From Coprinus comatus (Eukaryota; Basidiomycota; Agaricomycetes; Agaricales; Agaricaceae), in contig JAWPGT010000107.1 of the NCBI GenBank assembly GCA_034638255.1, positions 1-62,538 of the forward strand: a DNA stretch of 62,538 bases, written 5' to 3'. The position numbers and the translations under genes were made by a program. Under the pieces are notes generated by a model. The model saw nothing but the letters and a program-made list of their open reading frames with translations. It was not told where the DNA came from and did no database searches. This document shows, in pieces, positions 1-11,484 of this stretch. Position 1 is the stretch's first letter; every line of letters starts with the position of its first letter.

Positions 1-1124
1 CACATGTATTTCTAACATAATCTTTTTTTTACAAGGAGGAAGCTGACTTGTAATTACATTTATTGATTTACACTATTAGTAAAGGCGGCTTCATAGTGTT
101 TACCAATTGCAGAATAAATTATAATAAAATGCATAGCCTATCTGAAGCTCTAGCCTCTAACCCATGTCTTTATTTAATGAGATGTTTCTGGGTTTCCACA
201 GCAAAAAAGACTTGCAATCATTCATTTGTGGTTATATAAATAGTTAATAATACTCCATAAAATAATAAAACCTTTTAGCTAGTGGGTAAAGGAGCCTGAA
301 ATACCTATGACAATTTTGAAATCAAATAAATACATGCACAAAGGCAATAGGAACTCAATCCTCCAAAATGAGTGCGGGATTTGAGATGTGACTGGCTCGC
401 TCAAAAAGGATATTTCAGCAAACCCGACGGGTAGTTGGTTTCTCGGCTTGCTCGGATGGTTGCCCCGTGGTACTCCGGGCATTTAAGTAAATAAGTTATT
501 CCGATTAATTGGTATATTAGGCACTTATTTGATAAGACACGGGATCTTGTACTCCATGTTGACTGAACCTCCTATATGAACGCTGTAAACACAGTAACGT
601 AGCCTTGTACTACAATCATGGACTGATCATTATCATCATAATTGTTGTTGAACACCGAGCAAGTTGTTATGCTATTTGCACAAGGAACTGCTGGGCTACT
701 AAAATAAGAAGCACCAGAAAGCGCTAATATGTCATATAACTAATAACACTAAATAACTTTATTGATCCTGTGGCGCATACATATTCGTATAAAGATATAT
801 TTCCTCTAATGCCGCCGGGCGCTTGAGTAAGTAAAAGTTTCCCTCGGTTCTCTACCGGTCAAGTTCCACTTACATCTCTCTTAACAACATCTTAACAATA
901 GAGTGAAGCGATAAACTCGTAGTAGACATAAGAATATCGTGATCATCGACAAATAACTGCGTGTAATACAACTTATATGATACATCCATCCAATAATCTA
1001 ATCCGTAGCCTATGGATATACCGTATACCTAAACGTAAAACCAAACGTAAACTAAGCGTAAACTGAGCGTAAAACCAACCAAGAGCGAGAGAAAAAAAAA
1101 GATATATATATATATAGGTTTACT
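1..1124. other. Intergenic, no gene seen
   Basis: AT-rich DNA with no reading frame that looks like protein. Just beyond the stop of the neighbouring minus-strand gene there are degenerate short repeats of the type CGTAAA(A)CC/CT at about 1028-1080 and an (AT)n run at 1102-1116. They probably lie in or beyond the 3' UTR of that gene. Nothing else is recognised. Confidence 0.6.
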
Positions 1125-3312
1125 TTATTGATAAAGTCGTCGTTCTTCAACAACTTTATGCATCCAAGCGAGCAAAGTTGTTTGAAGCATATTTTCCCAA
1201 TCCGATTCTTTGTTAGCAATGATTTTAGCATCAAAGAATATAGGAGGTTCTGAATGAGATGATGAGGATGATGGTTGTCGGTTTATAATTGACACTGAAG
1301 GTAATGATTTCATTCCGAATCCGAGACTCGCTTTGATGTGTTGGGAAGGGGATTGGATTGGTAGGAGGAAACGTAATTTTAAAGCTCTATGTAAAGGTTA
1401 GATGAAGTGATGAAGGGTTGAAGACGTGCAAGCTTACCCAACCCAAAGACGGAGATTATCTGTCCGTCTAAATGTCCATCCCTTCTTCGTCTTTTCCTTC
1501 GTTTCTTCCGAATTAGCGTTTTCAAGGGAAATAATATCGTGGATACCATCTTGACTAATGTATCCCCAAGGCTTCTTGGATTTACGGACAATGCTGTTGT
1601 ATGCCACGCAAAGTAGTTGTCCTGAAGATATACTTTCCAAAAAGGCGGAAGGAGGTTGAGGAGGCTGTAAAAATTCTATAGAGTCCTTGGGAAGAAACTG
1701 GCTGAGAATGGCATACGCTCGACCTAAGATAATGGGAGTTAATACGTTGGCAAATATGGTGAGATAAAAACTAACCCAAACCATCGTCCGAGAAGCTATT
1801 TCGACGTGCCCATACGGGAAGGAGATCATCTTGTAGACTTTCTTCAGTTTCACTATCCTCTGCAATATCGTGCATCTCTTCGGGCTCCTCACTCAAAGAT
1901 AAGGTTTGCAACATATTAACCATACCAGTGGATACACGCCGTTTACCTCCGCTTTGTACAGTGAGGAAAGCACCAAAACCTTTTCCTTCACCATCTCCAG
2001 CTGACACTCTCCTTGATTTGGCTCCTGGTCGTGAACCTGGTCGAGGTCGATGTTTTTTCCGTTCACGCTCCCAACCTCTCTCTGTACCGGGTTCTGCTTC
2101 AAAGAGGACCTCATCGACGAGATCTAGGTATCCCGAAACGACATGTTGCTCTTTCTCCAAATCTGATAGCCGGACATCCTGCTTATACAGCCAACCTCCT
2201 GCAAGCACTAGCCTCTCATCCCAATGCTCACGCTTCTCCTTCTCCTCTTCTTCTTGCACTTGGAAAGCATCATCCTCTTCTTCCCATACAGGGACTTGTT
2301 GGTACCTGCCATTAACCTGAACCAGAGAATATGAAAATGATACATCCCCATCCTTCATGTTCGTATCTGGTGTAGTACTTCGCGTTTCATCGACAGGTAG
2401 ATCCTTGAGAGGATAATTAGGACTGGTGAAGCGTGAATGGGAACCTTCTCGTGAGCCACCGCCGTCACTATGAGCATCATAAGCATCATCGCTTAGCGGA
2501 AGTCGACATTTCTCTTCTACTACTCGAAGCATGGCCAGGACCTCTAGGGCTGATCGCCTTATTCGAGTCAACGGATCCGATCTGTTTTTAGAGGCGGTAA
2601 CATTTGGTTTTCCAGGACCTAAGAGTGCAGCACGGAAATTGGCTCGAATTGTTCCTGTTGATTCGTCAGGGAGAGACAAGAGATAATTGCGAACTGATCG
2701 GATGGCCTTTGTGGTGGTTTTAAGTAGGTCTAGGACATCTAATGATGATGATTCAGATGTGGTTGTGTCCGTGTCTTGAGAAATATTCCAGACGAAAGCA
2801 ACGGAAGAAAGATCATCGCATAATCCGGGGAGAAGGTGTTCCGGATCAAGATCGTCGGATGTAATATGCGGCTCGTGGGTTTGGCGAGGAGGAGAAGGTA
2901 AGGTGGGGGATGGGGGGAGATCCAATTCAGGCAGAGTTCCGACCGAAGGAGCTGAGTGGACGTGGCCCTTACCGCCGATGGCTGGGACGAGGCCGTACTG
3001 CGCTTTCTCGAATGGACTAAGAAGAATTATATCAGAAAATGATAGTTATCCATTGACAAATCACACTTGCTTTTTCTTGGACGCAATCCCAGCCTTTGTA
3101 AAGTAGTGTTGCAGATGTTCTATGCTGCCCAGAGCCATTACACTTTCACGTTTCGCAGCACTGCGGCTGAATGGCTTGACAGGTTTGTTGCCAGAGTTGA
3201 GGTTGGGATAGAATGCTGCCTGTCGTCTTGACCTTCTGGCATCTGGTGGGCTTCCTGTCGAGTCTGGAGTGAGAAGCATAGGAGTAGTCGAAGCAGACGA
3301 GTCCGAGGCCAT
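1125..3312 (-). CDS. Conserved fungal protein, possible CH-like C-terminus
   Basis: Four exons on the minus strand join in frame: 3312-3065, 3016-1776, 1723-1438 and 1386-1125, giving 2037 nt, 678 codons plus TAA. The three introns (48, 52 and 51 nt) are GT-AG. The N-terminus has an RRSRR patch followed by a Pro/Ser-rich, probably disordered region; a highly acidic stretch lies near residues 290-320 and an Arg/Lys-rich stretch follows it. The C-terminus (about 495-678) is the only compact-looking part, with SSGQLLCVAYN, KPWGYIS, WTFRRTDNLRLWVGALKLRF and later WENMLQTTLLAWMHKVVEER. The WTFRRxDN..LW pattern resembles the end of calponin-homology domains; that is inference. Function is unknown. 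It is divergent from the p47 gene across 114 bp. The frame is intact and shows none of the TGA decay of the surrounding elements. Confidence 0.88.
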
Positions 3313-3426
3313 GGTACAACTGGGAGGACGTAAATCGAAATATCATCATCCAATATATTGACATCGTGGGAATATTGGCTAATATGTAGACCCAAGCAAT
3401 TACGTCGTCCTATTAACTACCACAAG
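3313..3426. promoter_or_regulatory. Shared divergent promoter region
   Basis: Only 114 bp separate the start codons of the minus-strand CH-like gene (ATG ends at 3312) and the plus-strand p47 gene (ATG at 3427). Both promoters and 5' UTRs must therefore share or overlap this stretch, or extend into the neighbouring gene. No clear TATA box is visible. Bidirectional expression is inference from the spacing. Confidence 0.45.
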
Positions 3427-4733
3427 ATGCCCCCGAGAATTGGACGTATAGGAGACTGGTCTAATGACCCAGAGGAACGCGATAACCACTCAGATGACGA
3501 TAAGGAGAAGCGTGAAAGCTGGTTTGCAGGTGGAGAGCGCAGGTATGATATACAATATATTCTTCAGATTCAGGTGGTATTCTAACCACAATCGACTAAT
3601 CAGTGGCATATCAATTCAAAACCCAAATCGCCAGCGTGAAGCCCAAGCGCCAGGAGGAAACCTTGTGAGAGATCTGCTCCGTCGTGCTGCTGAGTACGTT
3701 GATACCATCATCCAAAGGTGCTTTACAACTAACCCGTTCTAGAGGTGGTCCTCCTCCACCTGAACATAGAGAAACTGGCGGGTTCCGTGTATTTTCAGGA
3801 GGTGGCCATACCTTAGGAAGCGATGAGCTACCTTCAAGCTTTATTGCAGATCCAAATGCACAGTCAGAGGAAGAAGGTTCATCGATTTTATCCTGGCTTC
3901 TTTGAATGCTTACTTACCACACAAATACACGATAGAGGTTGCCGTTCGTATGATTACATTTTGGCAAGATGGGTTCCAAATTGAAGATGGTGATTTGATG
4001 CGTTACGATGATCCCAATAATGCTCAGATCTTGGCTGAACTCAATGCTGGGTATGTACCTCGCCTGAAAATCTGTTACAAGACTAACGGTTTGAACATAG
4101 AAACGCTCCCGTATCTCTTCTAAATGTTAGAACAGGACAACCAGTTGAACTACGAGTAGCTCAAAGGATGGAAGAGCCGTACCGACCTCCAGCTGGAGTA
4201 CGAGCATTCCGTGGATCAGGCCATAGACTCGGTGCACCTGTAAATGAACCTACCCAATCTAGCAGCAGTGCAATGCCAGGGACATTCCCATCTTCCTCGG
4301 CATCGACATCGGCGCCTACCTCTTCCAACTCACCTCGGACAGCAACAACACAAAGTATTAACCCTAGATTCCAGGTAGATCAAAACAAACCCACGACAAG
4401 TGTACAAGTGAGGCTCGCAGATGGAACTAGGTTTGTTGTAGTTTATTCTTGGATTATTTATATGCTAACGATTATGAAAGGATTGTTTGCCGAATGAATT
4501 TGGACCACACGGTTGGAGATATCAGGGCTTTCATCAATGCGTATGTCATTCTTTCTGCAGTTTCAAAAGCAAATGTCCTGATCACTCTTACACATTTTAG
4601 GTCACGCCCTGAGAATCTAGCGAGACCCTACACAATTGGAACCACGTTCCCAAATCGGATTTTGGATGATGACTCTGCTACGATTGAGGGGGCGGGTTTG
4701 GTCAATAGTGTTGTTGTACAGAGATGGGTTTAA
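3427..4733 (+). CDS. p47/Shp1-type SEP-UBX cofactor of Cdc48/p97
   Basis: Seven exons join in frame: 3427-3542, 3604-3693, 3743-3876, 3936-4050, 4101-4430, 4481-4540 and 4601-4733, giving 978 nt and 325 residues. All six introns (49-61 nt) are GT-AG. WFAGGER followed by SGISIQNPN is the Shp1/p47 linker signature. The SEP domain (about 114-200) shows [18 protein letters not shown] and FRGSGHRLG, and the UBX domain (about 246-325) runs from [10 protein letters not shown] to the C-terminal VVVQRWV. Known members recruit Cdc48/p97 for membrane fusion, protein degradation and PP1 biogenesis. The N-terminal UBA domain of budding-yeast Shp1 is not visible with this start. In-frame codons back to 3358 add 23 residues without UBA character. 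The frame is intact, so this is very likely a functional host gene. Confidence 0.93.
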
Positions 4734-7240
4734 TAACAGACAGACATACATGATGTGCTAAAACTCACCATACCTGTGATAATTACCTTTTCTCTCCGAG
4801 CAATGATATTCATTACTTCAGTTTGGGTTCCATTGTTCACAGTTATCATTTGACACCCATCTATTATACAAAAGACAAGGGGTTTTTCTCACGGAGACAA
4901 AGGTAAAGATATGGTTAGTACGTTTGATCAAGCGAAAGCCCATTGGTTGGGGGTCGCTTTCACACTCCAAATCTTGGTCATTTTGCCCATTTTTTGCGAT
5001 CGTCGCTGAGCTTTTCATAGCTCGCACCATGTATGGTAGAAAAATGGCATCATTTGGTCGATTGAAGGTCTAGAACAAGTGTAAGTATAGTATTTGTGCA
5101 AGCTGTAACGCCGGGGGGCAACTTTTTCCCACGGATTCACACCACTCTTGCTTTACCCAATTCCAACCAAATCGATGCAGCGTAATGGCTTATGCGATGA
5201 TTAGCCTCACTAGCTACTGCTACACACTGATACACATAAAGTCAAGTCACGGTCGCTTAGACTTGGACTCTCGCAAGTTTCGTGATCATGAACATTGAAC
5301 AATGAAAACAGTGTGACGTGTCAGTCAATATTCTATACCACACCTCTCATGTATCTAACTAACAATGCAGAAGACCAACAACGACTACGAAATCTAGCCC
5401 AAAGACCAAACAGGTGGTCAATGATCCTAATAGCTTATAGGGAAGGTGGGTGTTTTCAGTTCATCAGGACTTTGTGCATTTCCTTTGGGCTACTTGAGCT
5501 TCCTTTTTAAGCTTATACTCCTTGTAGTACCTTGGTGAATAATGCCCCAAGGAGCTCCAAGGAAAAAATTTCCAACAAGGAAATTCAAGTTCTCCCAAGT
5601 GCCAACCAAATATACTTTGAGAATTATTATTATTAAGTAGCATCACAGTAGGGAAATCAATAAATTGACAATTGTGCAATGGGTACACCTTGTGGGGCTA
5701 TATAATTAGTACCATTGAATAGGTGTCATTTGTGTGGTTCTGTAGAGCCCAAGAATGTGCCAAGAAGCCAAGATTTGAAGGTGTGACACCCTTGAGGAAC
5801 ATTCTGCAATTTGGACTTGACGAAATTTTGAAAATATGTGATCATGTGACAATGTGAGCATGGACACATCACATACTGATGTTACTGCCTCTGTCTTCCC
5901 CCATCCCTTCCAATCCCCCTGACGAAATACTCAACACCACACCTATGACCTTTTTACTCAACTCTTGGCTTGTGTAGCCTGGCCTACCCCTCCCCACCCA
6001 CAACACACCAAACACAGGCCCTGTCACACTCCCCACTTCACAACCACCAGATGTCAAGACCACTAACACAATCAATTTCGCATCATACACCACGATTTTA
6101 GGCTCGGTGGCACCGCATTGAAGAGGCAAATTGATAGAGGGTAGAACGACGCGATATGGTGGGGTATTCATTGGGTAAAAGTAAGTTCTCTCATTTTTAT
6201 ATACTTTCAACATATATTCCCCTTTAACATACTCATATCTTCGTGTTTTTACGCGTTCTTAGGCGCTACAGAATGCTATGAATTACAGCTTCCGAATGCA
6301 AGTATTTACGCATGATTCGGTGAAGAACTCAGTGTGCTATGATGGATTCCGTATAATTTCATGTAAGTTGATTATTTTCATCTACAACAAAATCACCTTT
6401 ACTGATAATATTGTTCCGAAATCTCTTCACGTTTATTAGTAGTTTAGCTATTATATTATTACACTTGTATTAGATTAGATTCACAATACATATTTCTTTT
6501 TTTAACTCCTACTACCCTCGAAAAAATGATTAAAAATATATTATATTATATTATTTCAAAGCTTCTAAAGGTGTTCCCATGTGATGCTCAAGTAGTTCCA
6601 AGCTTCCCGAAGGTAGAGGGACCTACTTGGAGTTCCTTGGGCAGGCTCCCCCAAGGCAATCCAAGGAGAAATGCAAAAATAATCATGTTACTTGAGATTT
6701 CCTTCAGACTCCTTGAACTTCCTTGGGGCCACCTCCAAGGAGGTCCAAGGAGGTCCAAGGAGCCTGAAGGAATTGCGCAAAGTCCTGATGACTTTTGGTA
6801 GGGATGAGCTTCGGATATCCTTACCTTTGGTTCAGTTTCTCTGTGACATGCATATACACCACTTTTCCACCTTTTCAATGCAATTCCTATCCAGCTGTTC
6901 CTGCAATGGTATATGTGAATCCATGTAGAAGTTCTGATGCTCCGAGTCAAACATTTATCATGGAACGTGGTGCTGCAAGCAAATTTTAAAACTAATAATG
7001 TGTAAGTACTAACTAAATGCATGCTATCTGTTGTCAGTGGCACTAACATGAGTTGATTTTAGTGATGTCATCTGTCCGCTAAAGCTTGGAATATTGGAGT
7101 TAGTGGAGGGCTGTGGTGGGTGTACTAGCTGTGTAACCCCCACTCAGTAGAAATCTTGATTTCATATTCCTTGATAAGTAACTAATTCAATATGTGGAAA
7201 ATCTTTTTCTAACTGTTTAAACATAACTATCATAATTACT
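4734..7240. other. Gene-poor stretch with CCAAGG-rich repeats
   Basis: About 2.5 kb with no convincing gene. Two blocks (about 5500-5630 and 6590-6800) are rich in CCTTGG/CCAAGGAG words arranged as inverted repeats, the second holding a clear hairpin listed separately. A minus-strand frame at 5869-6213 (114 codons) has no recognisable motif and is not called. The right-hand part may already be the eroded left end of the Helitron, whose boundary cannot be fixed. Confidence 0.5.
6699..6772. repeat. 28-bp-arm nested hairpin (CCAAGGAG family)
   Basis: The left arm 6699-6726 and right arm 6745-6772 are reverse complements at 25 of 28 positions, and the three mismatches are all transitions. The 18-nt loop contains its own palindrome ACCTCC..GGAGGT. 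This looks like a foldback or MITE-type repeat; a related but poorer block lies near 5500-5630. Confidence 0.65.
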
Positions 7241-8374
7241 ATGATGTTGGAAGCAGAATATGCACAACAAAAAAACCGAGACCAACAACACCATGAGCGA
7301 GAGTTTGAAGATCTCGAATCTGATGAGCTATACCACCGTCAAGTCCAATCAACTAGCACTAATAATGCTGTAAGTTACATTTTCTCTCTGTTTGCTTCTC
7401 AATTTTTAATGTATATTCATTGTTGCAGTATACTCAAAGCCTACCAGTAAACACTACCCATGAACAATGTGGTAGTAATTCTATACAACATAGCTTGATT
7501 GACCAGGTATGCGTTATAATAATAATAATTCCATTTGAATGGATCTTAATTGATTTTGTATTAGTTATCACTTTCTTCACTCGTGCATCTGTTTTCTCAC
7601 TATTCAAGAGTATCTCAGCTGCAAATACAAACATCATCATCATCTCTGACACAATCCACAGCTTCCTCCTCCCATGTTGATGTTAATGTATGAAGTGTGG
7701 CACAAAGACAATGCCAACAATGTGAGCGAGAGGATGAATATTTACAAAGACAACCATCCATAGCAAATGAAGCTGATGAGTATGTTCATGGTACTAGAAG
7801 GCATATTCAACAACATGGTATGTATGCAATCTATTTCTCTCTCTCTATCTTATAAAGAATAAAAATACTTATAATTATTTTAAAGGAGGGCTTCAACTTT
7901 CTACTGGGTTATCAGTTCCATGGCTTGGTGCAGCATGTCAACCATATCTTGAACCTCTTACAAGGCATAGCCTTGGCCATATGAATTTAAAATGCCCTCA
8001 TTGCAATGCTTTGCATTGGAGAGCTGAACTGCTCTTCTCAGCCTCTGTCACCTGACCACTGTTCAGAATGTGTTGTAATAGTGGTAAAATAGACCTTCCT
8101 CTTCTTCAACAACCTCCTCCACTTCTCAGTGACCTTTTTCTGGGCGATCATCAACAAGCAAAAGAATTTTGTGAAAATATCTGGAAGTATAACCGTGCAT
8201 TTTCATTTACATCGATGCTTGCACATGAAGACCATTCTATCAATCATGGGAGAGGAGAACCTATTTTTCAGATTCAGGGAGAAATGTATCAACATATTGG
8301 TTCTCTCCAACCATTATATGGCCAAACTCCATCATATGCTCAACTATATATCTACAATCCTCATAAAGCTCTTC

Positions 8375-8739
8375 TGTAAGGGCGACTCACGTCGGCGACG
8401 AACGGCCCGACAACTAGCGAGGAATCCAAAGTTATATTCCATCGGAAACGCATAACAGAACAGATACAACATACCTAGCGAGGAATCCAAAGAGAAAGAG
8501 TTGGGGATTCACTCGCACAGGCTACACACAATATATACTACTATACAGACGGAGACGCCAGCTATTGTCCAGAGGGGTGTTGTAACGTGGACAATGGGAA
8601 CAATGGGGAACAGGTCACGTGAGGGGGCAAGTCATGAAAGCGTGAAGTCAGGAGGTGTTCCGATGGAAGTCGGAACATCGGAGGGTCGGTCGGTAGTCGG
8701 TGTGTCGGTGTAAGGGTCGGTGAGGAAGGTCCCCTTACA
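8375..8739. mobile_element. Solo LTR, 365 bp, TSD TCTTC
   Basis: The sequence runs from TGTAAGGG to CCCTTACA and is bounded by the direct 5-bp repeat TCTTC (8370-8374 and 8740-8744), the signature of an LTR left by LTR-LTR recombination. It interrupts the N-terminal part of the Helitron protein. A copy of identical length lies in opposite orientation at 17587-17951. No internal region of its parent element is present in the window. Confidence 0.88.
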
Positions 8740-9454
8740 TCTTCATTTTCACCTCCAACACAATTGCAAGCTTAATGCTAATACCATAGCAATTATCCAA
8801 CATGTTCTCTTACAGCACCACTGATATGCACCTATTTTTTTTCACACACATGAACTTCTCAAAGATCAATCTGAAAATATTTCTATTCATCTCCAATGCT
8901 CACCTAATCTTGATGGTTGACAATTCAACACTCCAACTGCCGATGAAGTAGCTGTAATAATTTGTGATGCCAATGATGAAGCACCATCTCCCTCAAGAGA
9001 TATTGTTCTCAATCTTCGGAATGGTGGTCTTAGAGTCATTTCTGATCTCCATCCCTCATACATGCCTCTATCCTATGTTCTTTTCTTTCCTTGTGGAGAA
9101 AATGGATGGCACACTGGACTGCGTACACATGAACACAACAGCCACTGATTATCACAATCATGCTATATTGCCTATCAACTACAAGTGCAAGAAAATGAAT
9201 TTTCTACAATTCTACATGGAAAAAGGCTACTCCAGCATTTCTTGGTTGATACATATGCTTCAATTGACCAAAATTGACTGGCATTTCTCTGCTATAATCA
9301 ACCTAGGCTTCGAGCATGTCTTTACAGTGGACTCAAGGATGCTTTGGCTACCAAAACCAATGATCTAGATCTTAACACATTGGGTCAGCAAATTATTCTT
9401 CCATCTTCATATATTGGTGGCCCTTGCTATATGCAGCAATGATACCAAGACTCC

Positions 9455-10531
9455 ATGGCAATTGCATATCATTTCCGATGTGTGGATTTGTTTATAACAG
9501 TTACTGCAAATCCAAATTGGGCTGAGATTACTACAGAGTTATTACCTGGACAGACTCCAAGTGATTGTCCCGAGTTAGTAGCTCATGTATTTCAATTGAA
9601 GAAGAAGGCCATCATAGATTATATTTACAAGGAGGGTATTTTTGGCCATACCATTGCTTATATCTATGCTATTGAATTCCAAAAACACAGTCTACCCCAT
9701 ATGCATCTCCTACTCTTTCTCGATGAACCAATCACTACACCTGAAGCAATCAACATGTGTATCCGAGCTAGCTGGCCAGACCCAGATCACGAACCATTGC
9801 TATTTCAAACTGTGAAATGTTGTATGGTACATGGACCATGTGGCCTTGCTAATCCTCATGCACCATGTATGGAGAATGGGCATTGCACAAAGGGCTATCC
9901 AAAGCCTTTTTCTGATTTCACTACAATGGATTACAATGGCTTTCCAGTTTATGAACACAAAGATGATGGTTGGACATATGTAGTTGGAAACATTCCAGTT
10001 GATAATCGTTGGATTGTACCATATAATCCTCTTCTCTCCACATTATTTGATTGTCATATCAATGTTGAGATTGTTGCAACAGCAAGCTCCCTCAAGTATC
10101 TCTTCAAATACATACAAAAAAGAGGTGATATGGCATCTCTAGAGCTTAATCCTGATGATGAAATAGCTCAATATATTACTGGCTGTTATATTTTTGCATC
10201 TGAAGCTGCACACCATATTTTCCACTTTGATATGCATGAACAGGTCCCAAATGTAGTGTGGTTACAAATACACCTTCCTGGACAATATATGGTTATCTTC
10301 AATCCTGATGATAATCCGGAACTTATACTTGAACGCACAACAAATGAGAAGACAACACTCACATCATATTTTGAAGCAAATGCACAACAAGATAGTCTGG
10401 GTATTGAAGCACGAAATATACCTATGCTGAATTCCCACAACATTTTATGTGGAAACAAAAAGAGAAGGTCTGGAAGATCCAGCAGAGAGGATATGCAATT
10501 GGGAGGATGTACTTTGTATCTCCAACTGTAG
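9455..10531 (+). pseudogene. Helitron Rep (HUH endonuclease) domain
   Basis: This open stretch of 358 codons is the best preserved part of the Helitron. It contains the metal-binding HUH motif in HSLPHMHLLLFL (about residues 78-89) and the two-tyrosine region KYLFKYIQKRGD (about 210-221). Rep cleaves and rejoins single-stranded DNA during rolling-circle transposition. A Cys/His cluster CCMVHGPCG..NPHAPCMENG..C lies between the motifs, as is usual in Helitrons. The fragment has no true N-terminus because upstream sequence continues in another frame, and its frame closes near 10531 while homologous coding resumes in a different frame. It is one piece of a pseudogene, not an independent gene. 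Confidence 0.85.
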
Positions 10532-11013
10532 GAGAATGTTTCTACCTATGAACATTATTAACAGTGGTTAAAGGTGAATTTATTTTCTATTTTTATTTTC
10601 AAATAATTAATAAGAATTAAGGTGCTACCTCTTTTCAAGACCTTCGGACATATAATAATGTTCTTCACAACACATTCTGTGATGCATGTCTAGCATGAGG
10701 ATTACTTCAAGATGATGGAGAATGGCAGAAATGTTTGGAGGAAGCATGTGAGATGCAAACTGGATGGAATCTTTGACAGTTATTTGTAATGATCCTGATC
10801 TATTGCGAACCAGTAAAACCTGAAGATTTATGGTTCAAATTTCGTCAATATCTCTGTGATGATCTTTGTCAACATGTTTCAGCTCTGCTAGGAACACAAA
10901 CACCAGCTGAAGAAGATATATACGACTATGGACTTTTTTTGCTAAACAACATACTTTTGTGTGAGGGGAAATGCCTAACAGAAGACTACTCAACTATGCC
11001 ATATCCTCAACAA

Positions 11014-11200
11014 TGTTGAACTATTATTAGTTCTTCCATGACATTCTCTAATGGCATTACACTAGATGAACATGTGATTCAATATGTTCTTGCACAGACC
11101 ATTGCATTATATACTTAAGTTCTTTTCTACCTCAACAACCACCCTCAGTAAGTCTAAGTCGTACCTACCTTAGCATACATGCTACACTCTTGTTTTAACA
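11014..11200 (+). repeat. Copia A 5' LTR (187 bp)
   Basis: It runs TGTTGAAC..TTTTAACA. Compared with the 218-bp 3' LTR it lacks about 31 bp in the middle and carries scattered substitutions, so the insertion is old. Confidence 0.88.
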
Positions 11201-11213
11201 GGTTATGGGCCCC
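11201..11213 (+). promoter_or_regulatory. Primer binding site, initiator tRNA-Met anticodon type
   Basis: GGTTATGGGCCCC lies directly after the LTR. It is complementary, allowing one G-U pair, to the anticodon stem-loop of initiator tRNA-Met (GGGCTCATAACC) and not to a tRNA 3' end. That fits the half-tRNA priming known for Drosophila copia and yeast Ty5. The same 13 nt follow the LTRs of Copia B and Copia C. Confidence 0.65.
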
Positions 11214-11484
11214 GGTTAGCCTGTACGACTCACAATGCGCACTCGATGAGTACTACTCATCGTGCAGCACTGAGCTTGAGGGTGAAGCTGGATTCACCTG
11301 TGAGGGAAGTCCGAGTTCCGCTCACTCGAGGCATTTGACCCATCAGTGTACTCTATGCATACCCTTACCATACTCAGTTAGACGGGCAGCACATAGCTCT
11401 GTAGAACATAGCGCATGTAGTGCAGCTTTAGTTTGTAGTTCTGACAAATGTTTTGTTGTAGATTTCTATCTCCAAACTTTGATC

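Larger units (their letters stand above)
7241..11013 (+). mobile_element. Decayed Helitron, truncated on the right
   Basis: This is the remnant of a rolling-circle transposon. A Gln-rich N-terminal segment with apparent introns (7241-7900) leads into SLGHMNLKCPHCNALHW, CCNSGKIDLP and YAQLYIYNP (about 7950-8370), typical of the region before the Helitron_like_N domain. Reading continues across a solo LTR (8375-8739) in broken frames to the Rep domain (9455-10531), then a post-Rep segment (about 10495-11013) ending near DYSTMPYPQQ. The PIF1-type helicase expected next is absent because Copia A begins at 11014. Several stops and frameshifts make it non-autonomous. The left boundary is uncertain, and no 3' CTRR end or hairpin is available because that end is lost. 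Confidence 0.8.

Noticed and set aside
1928..2320. Plus-strand frames of 100-130 codons
   Set aside because: Antisense shadows of the intact minus-strand gene; Ser/Arg-rich text arises from its acidic coding strand.
5869..6213. 114-codon minus-strand frame
   Set aside because: Gly/Val-rich with no motif, no intron context and no neighbour logic; not separable from chance.
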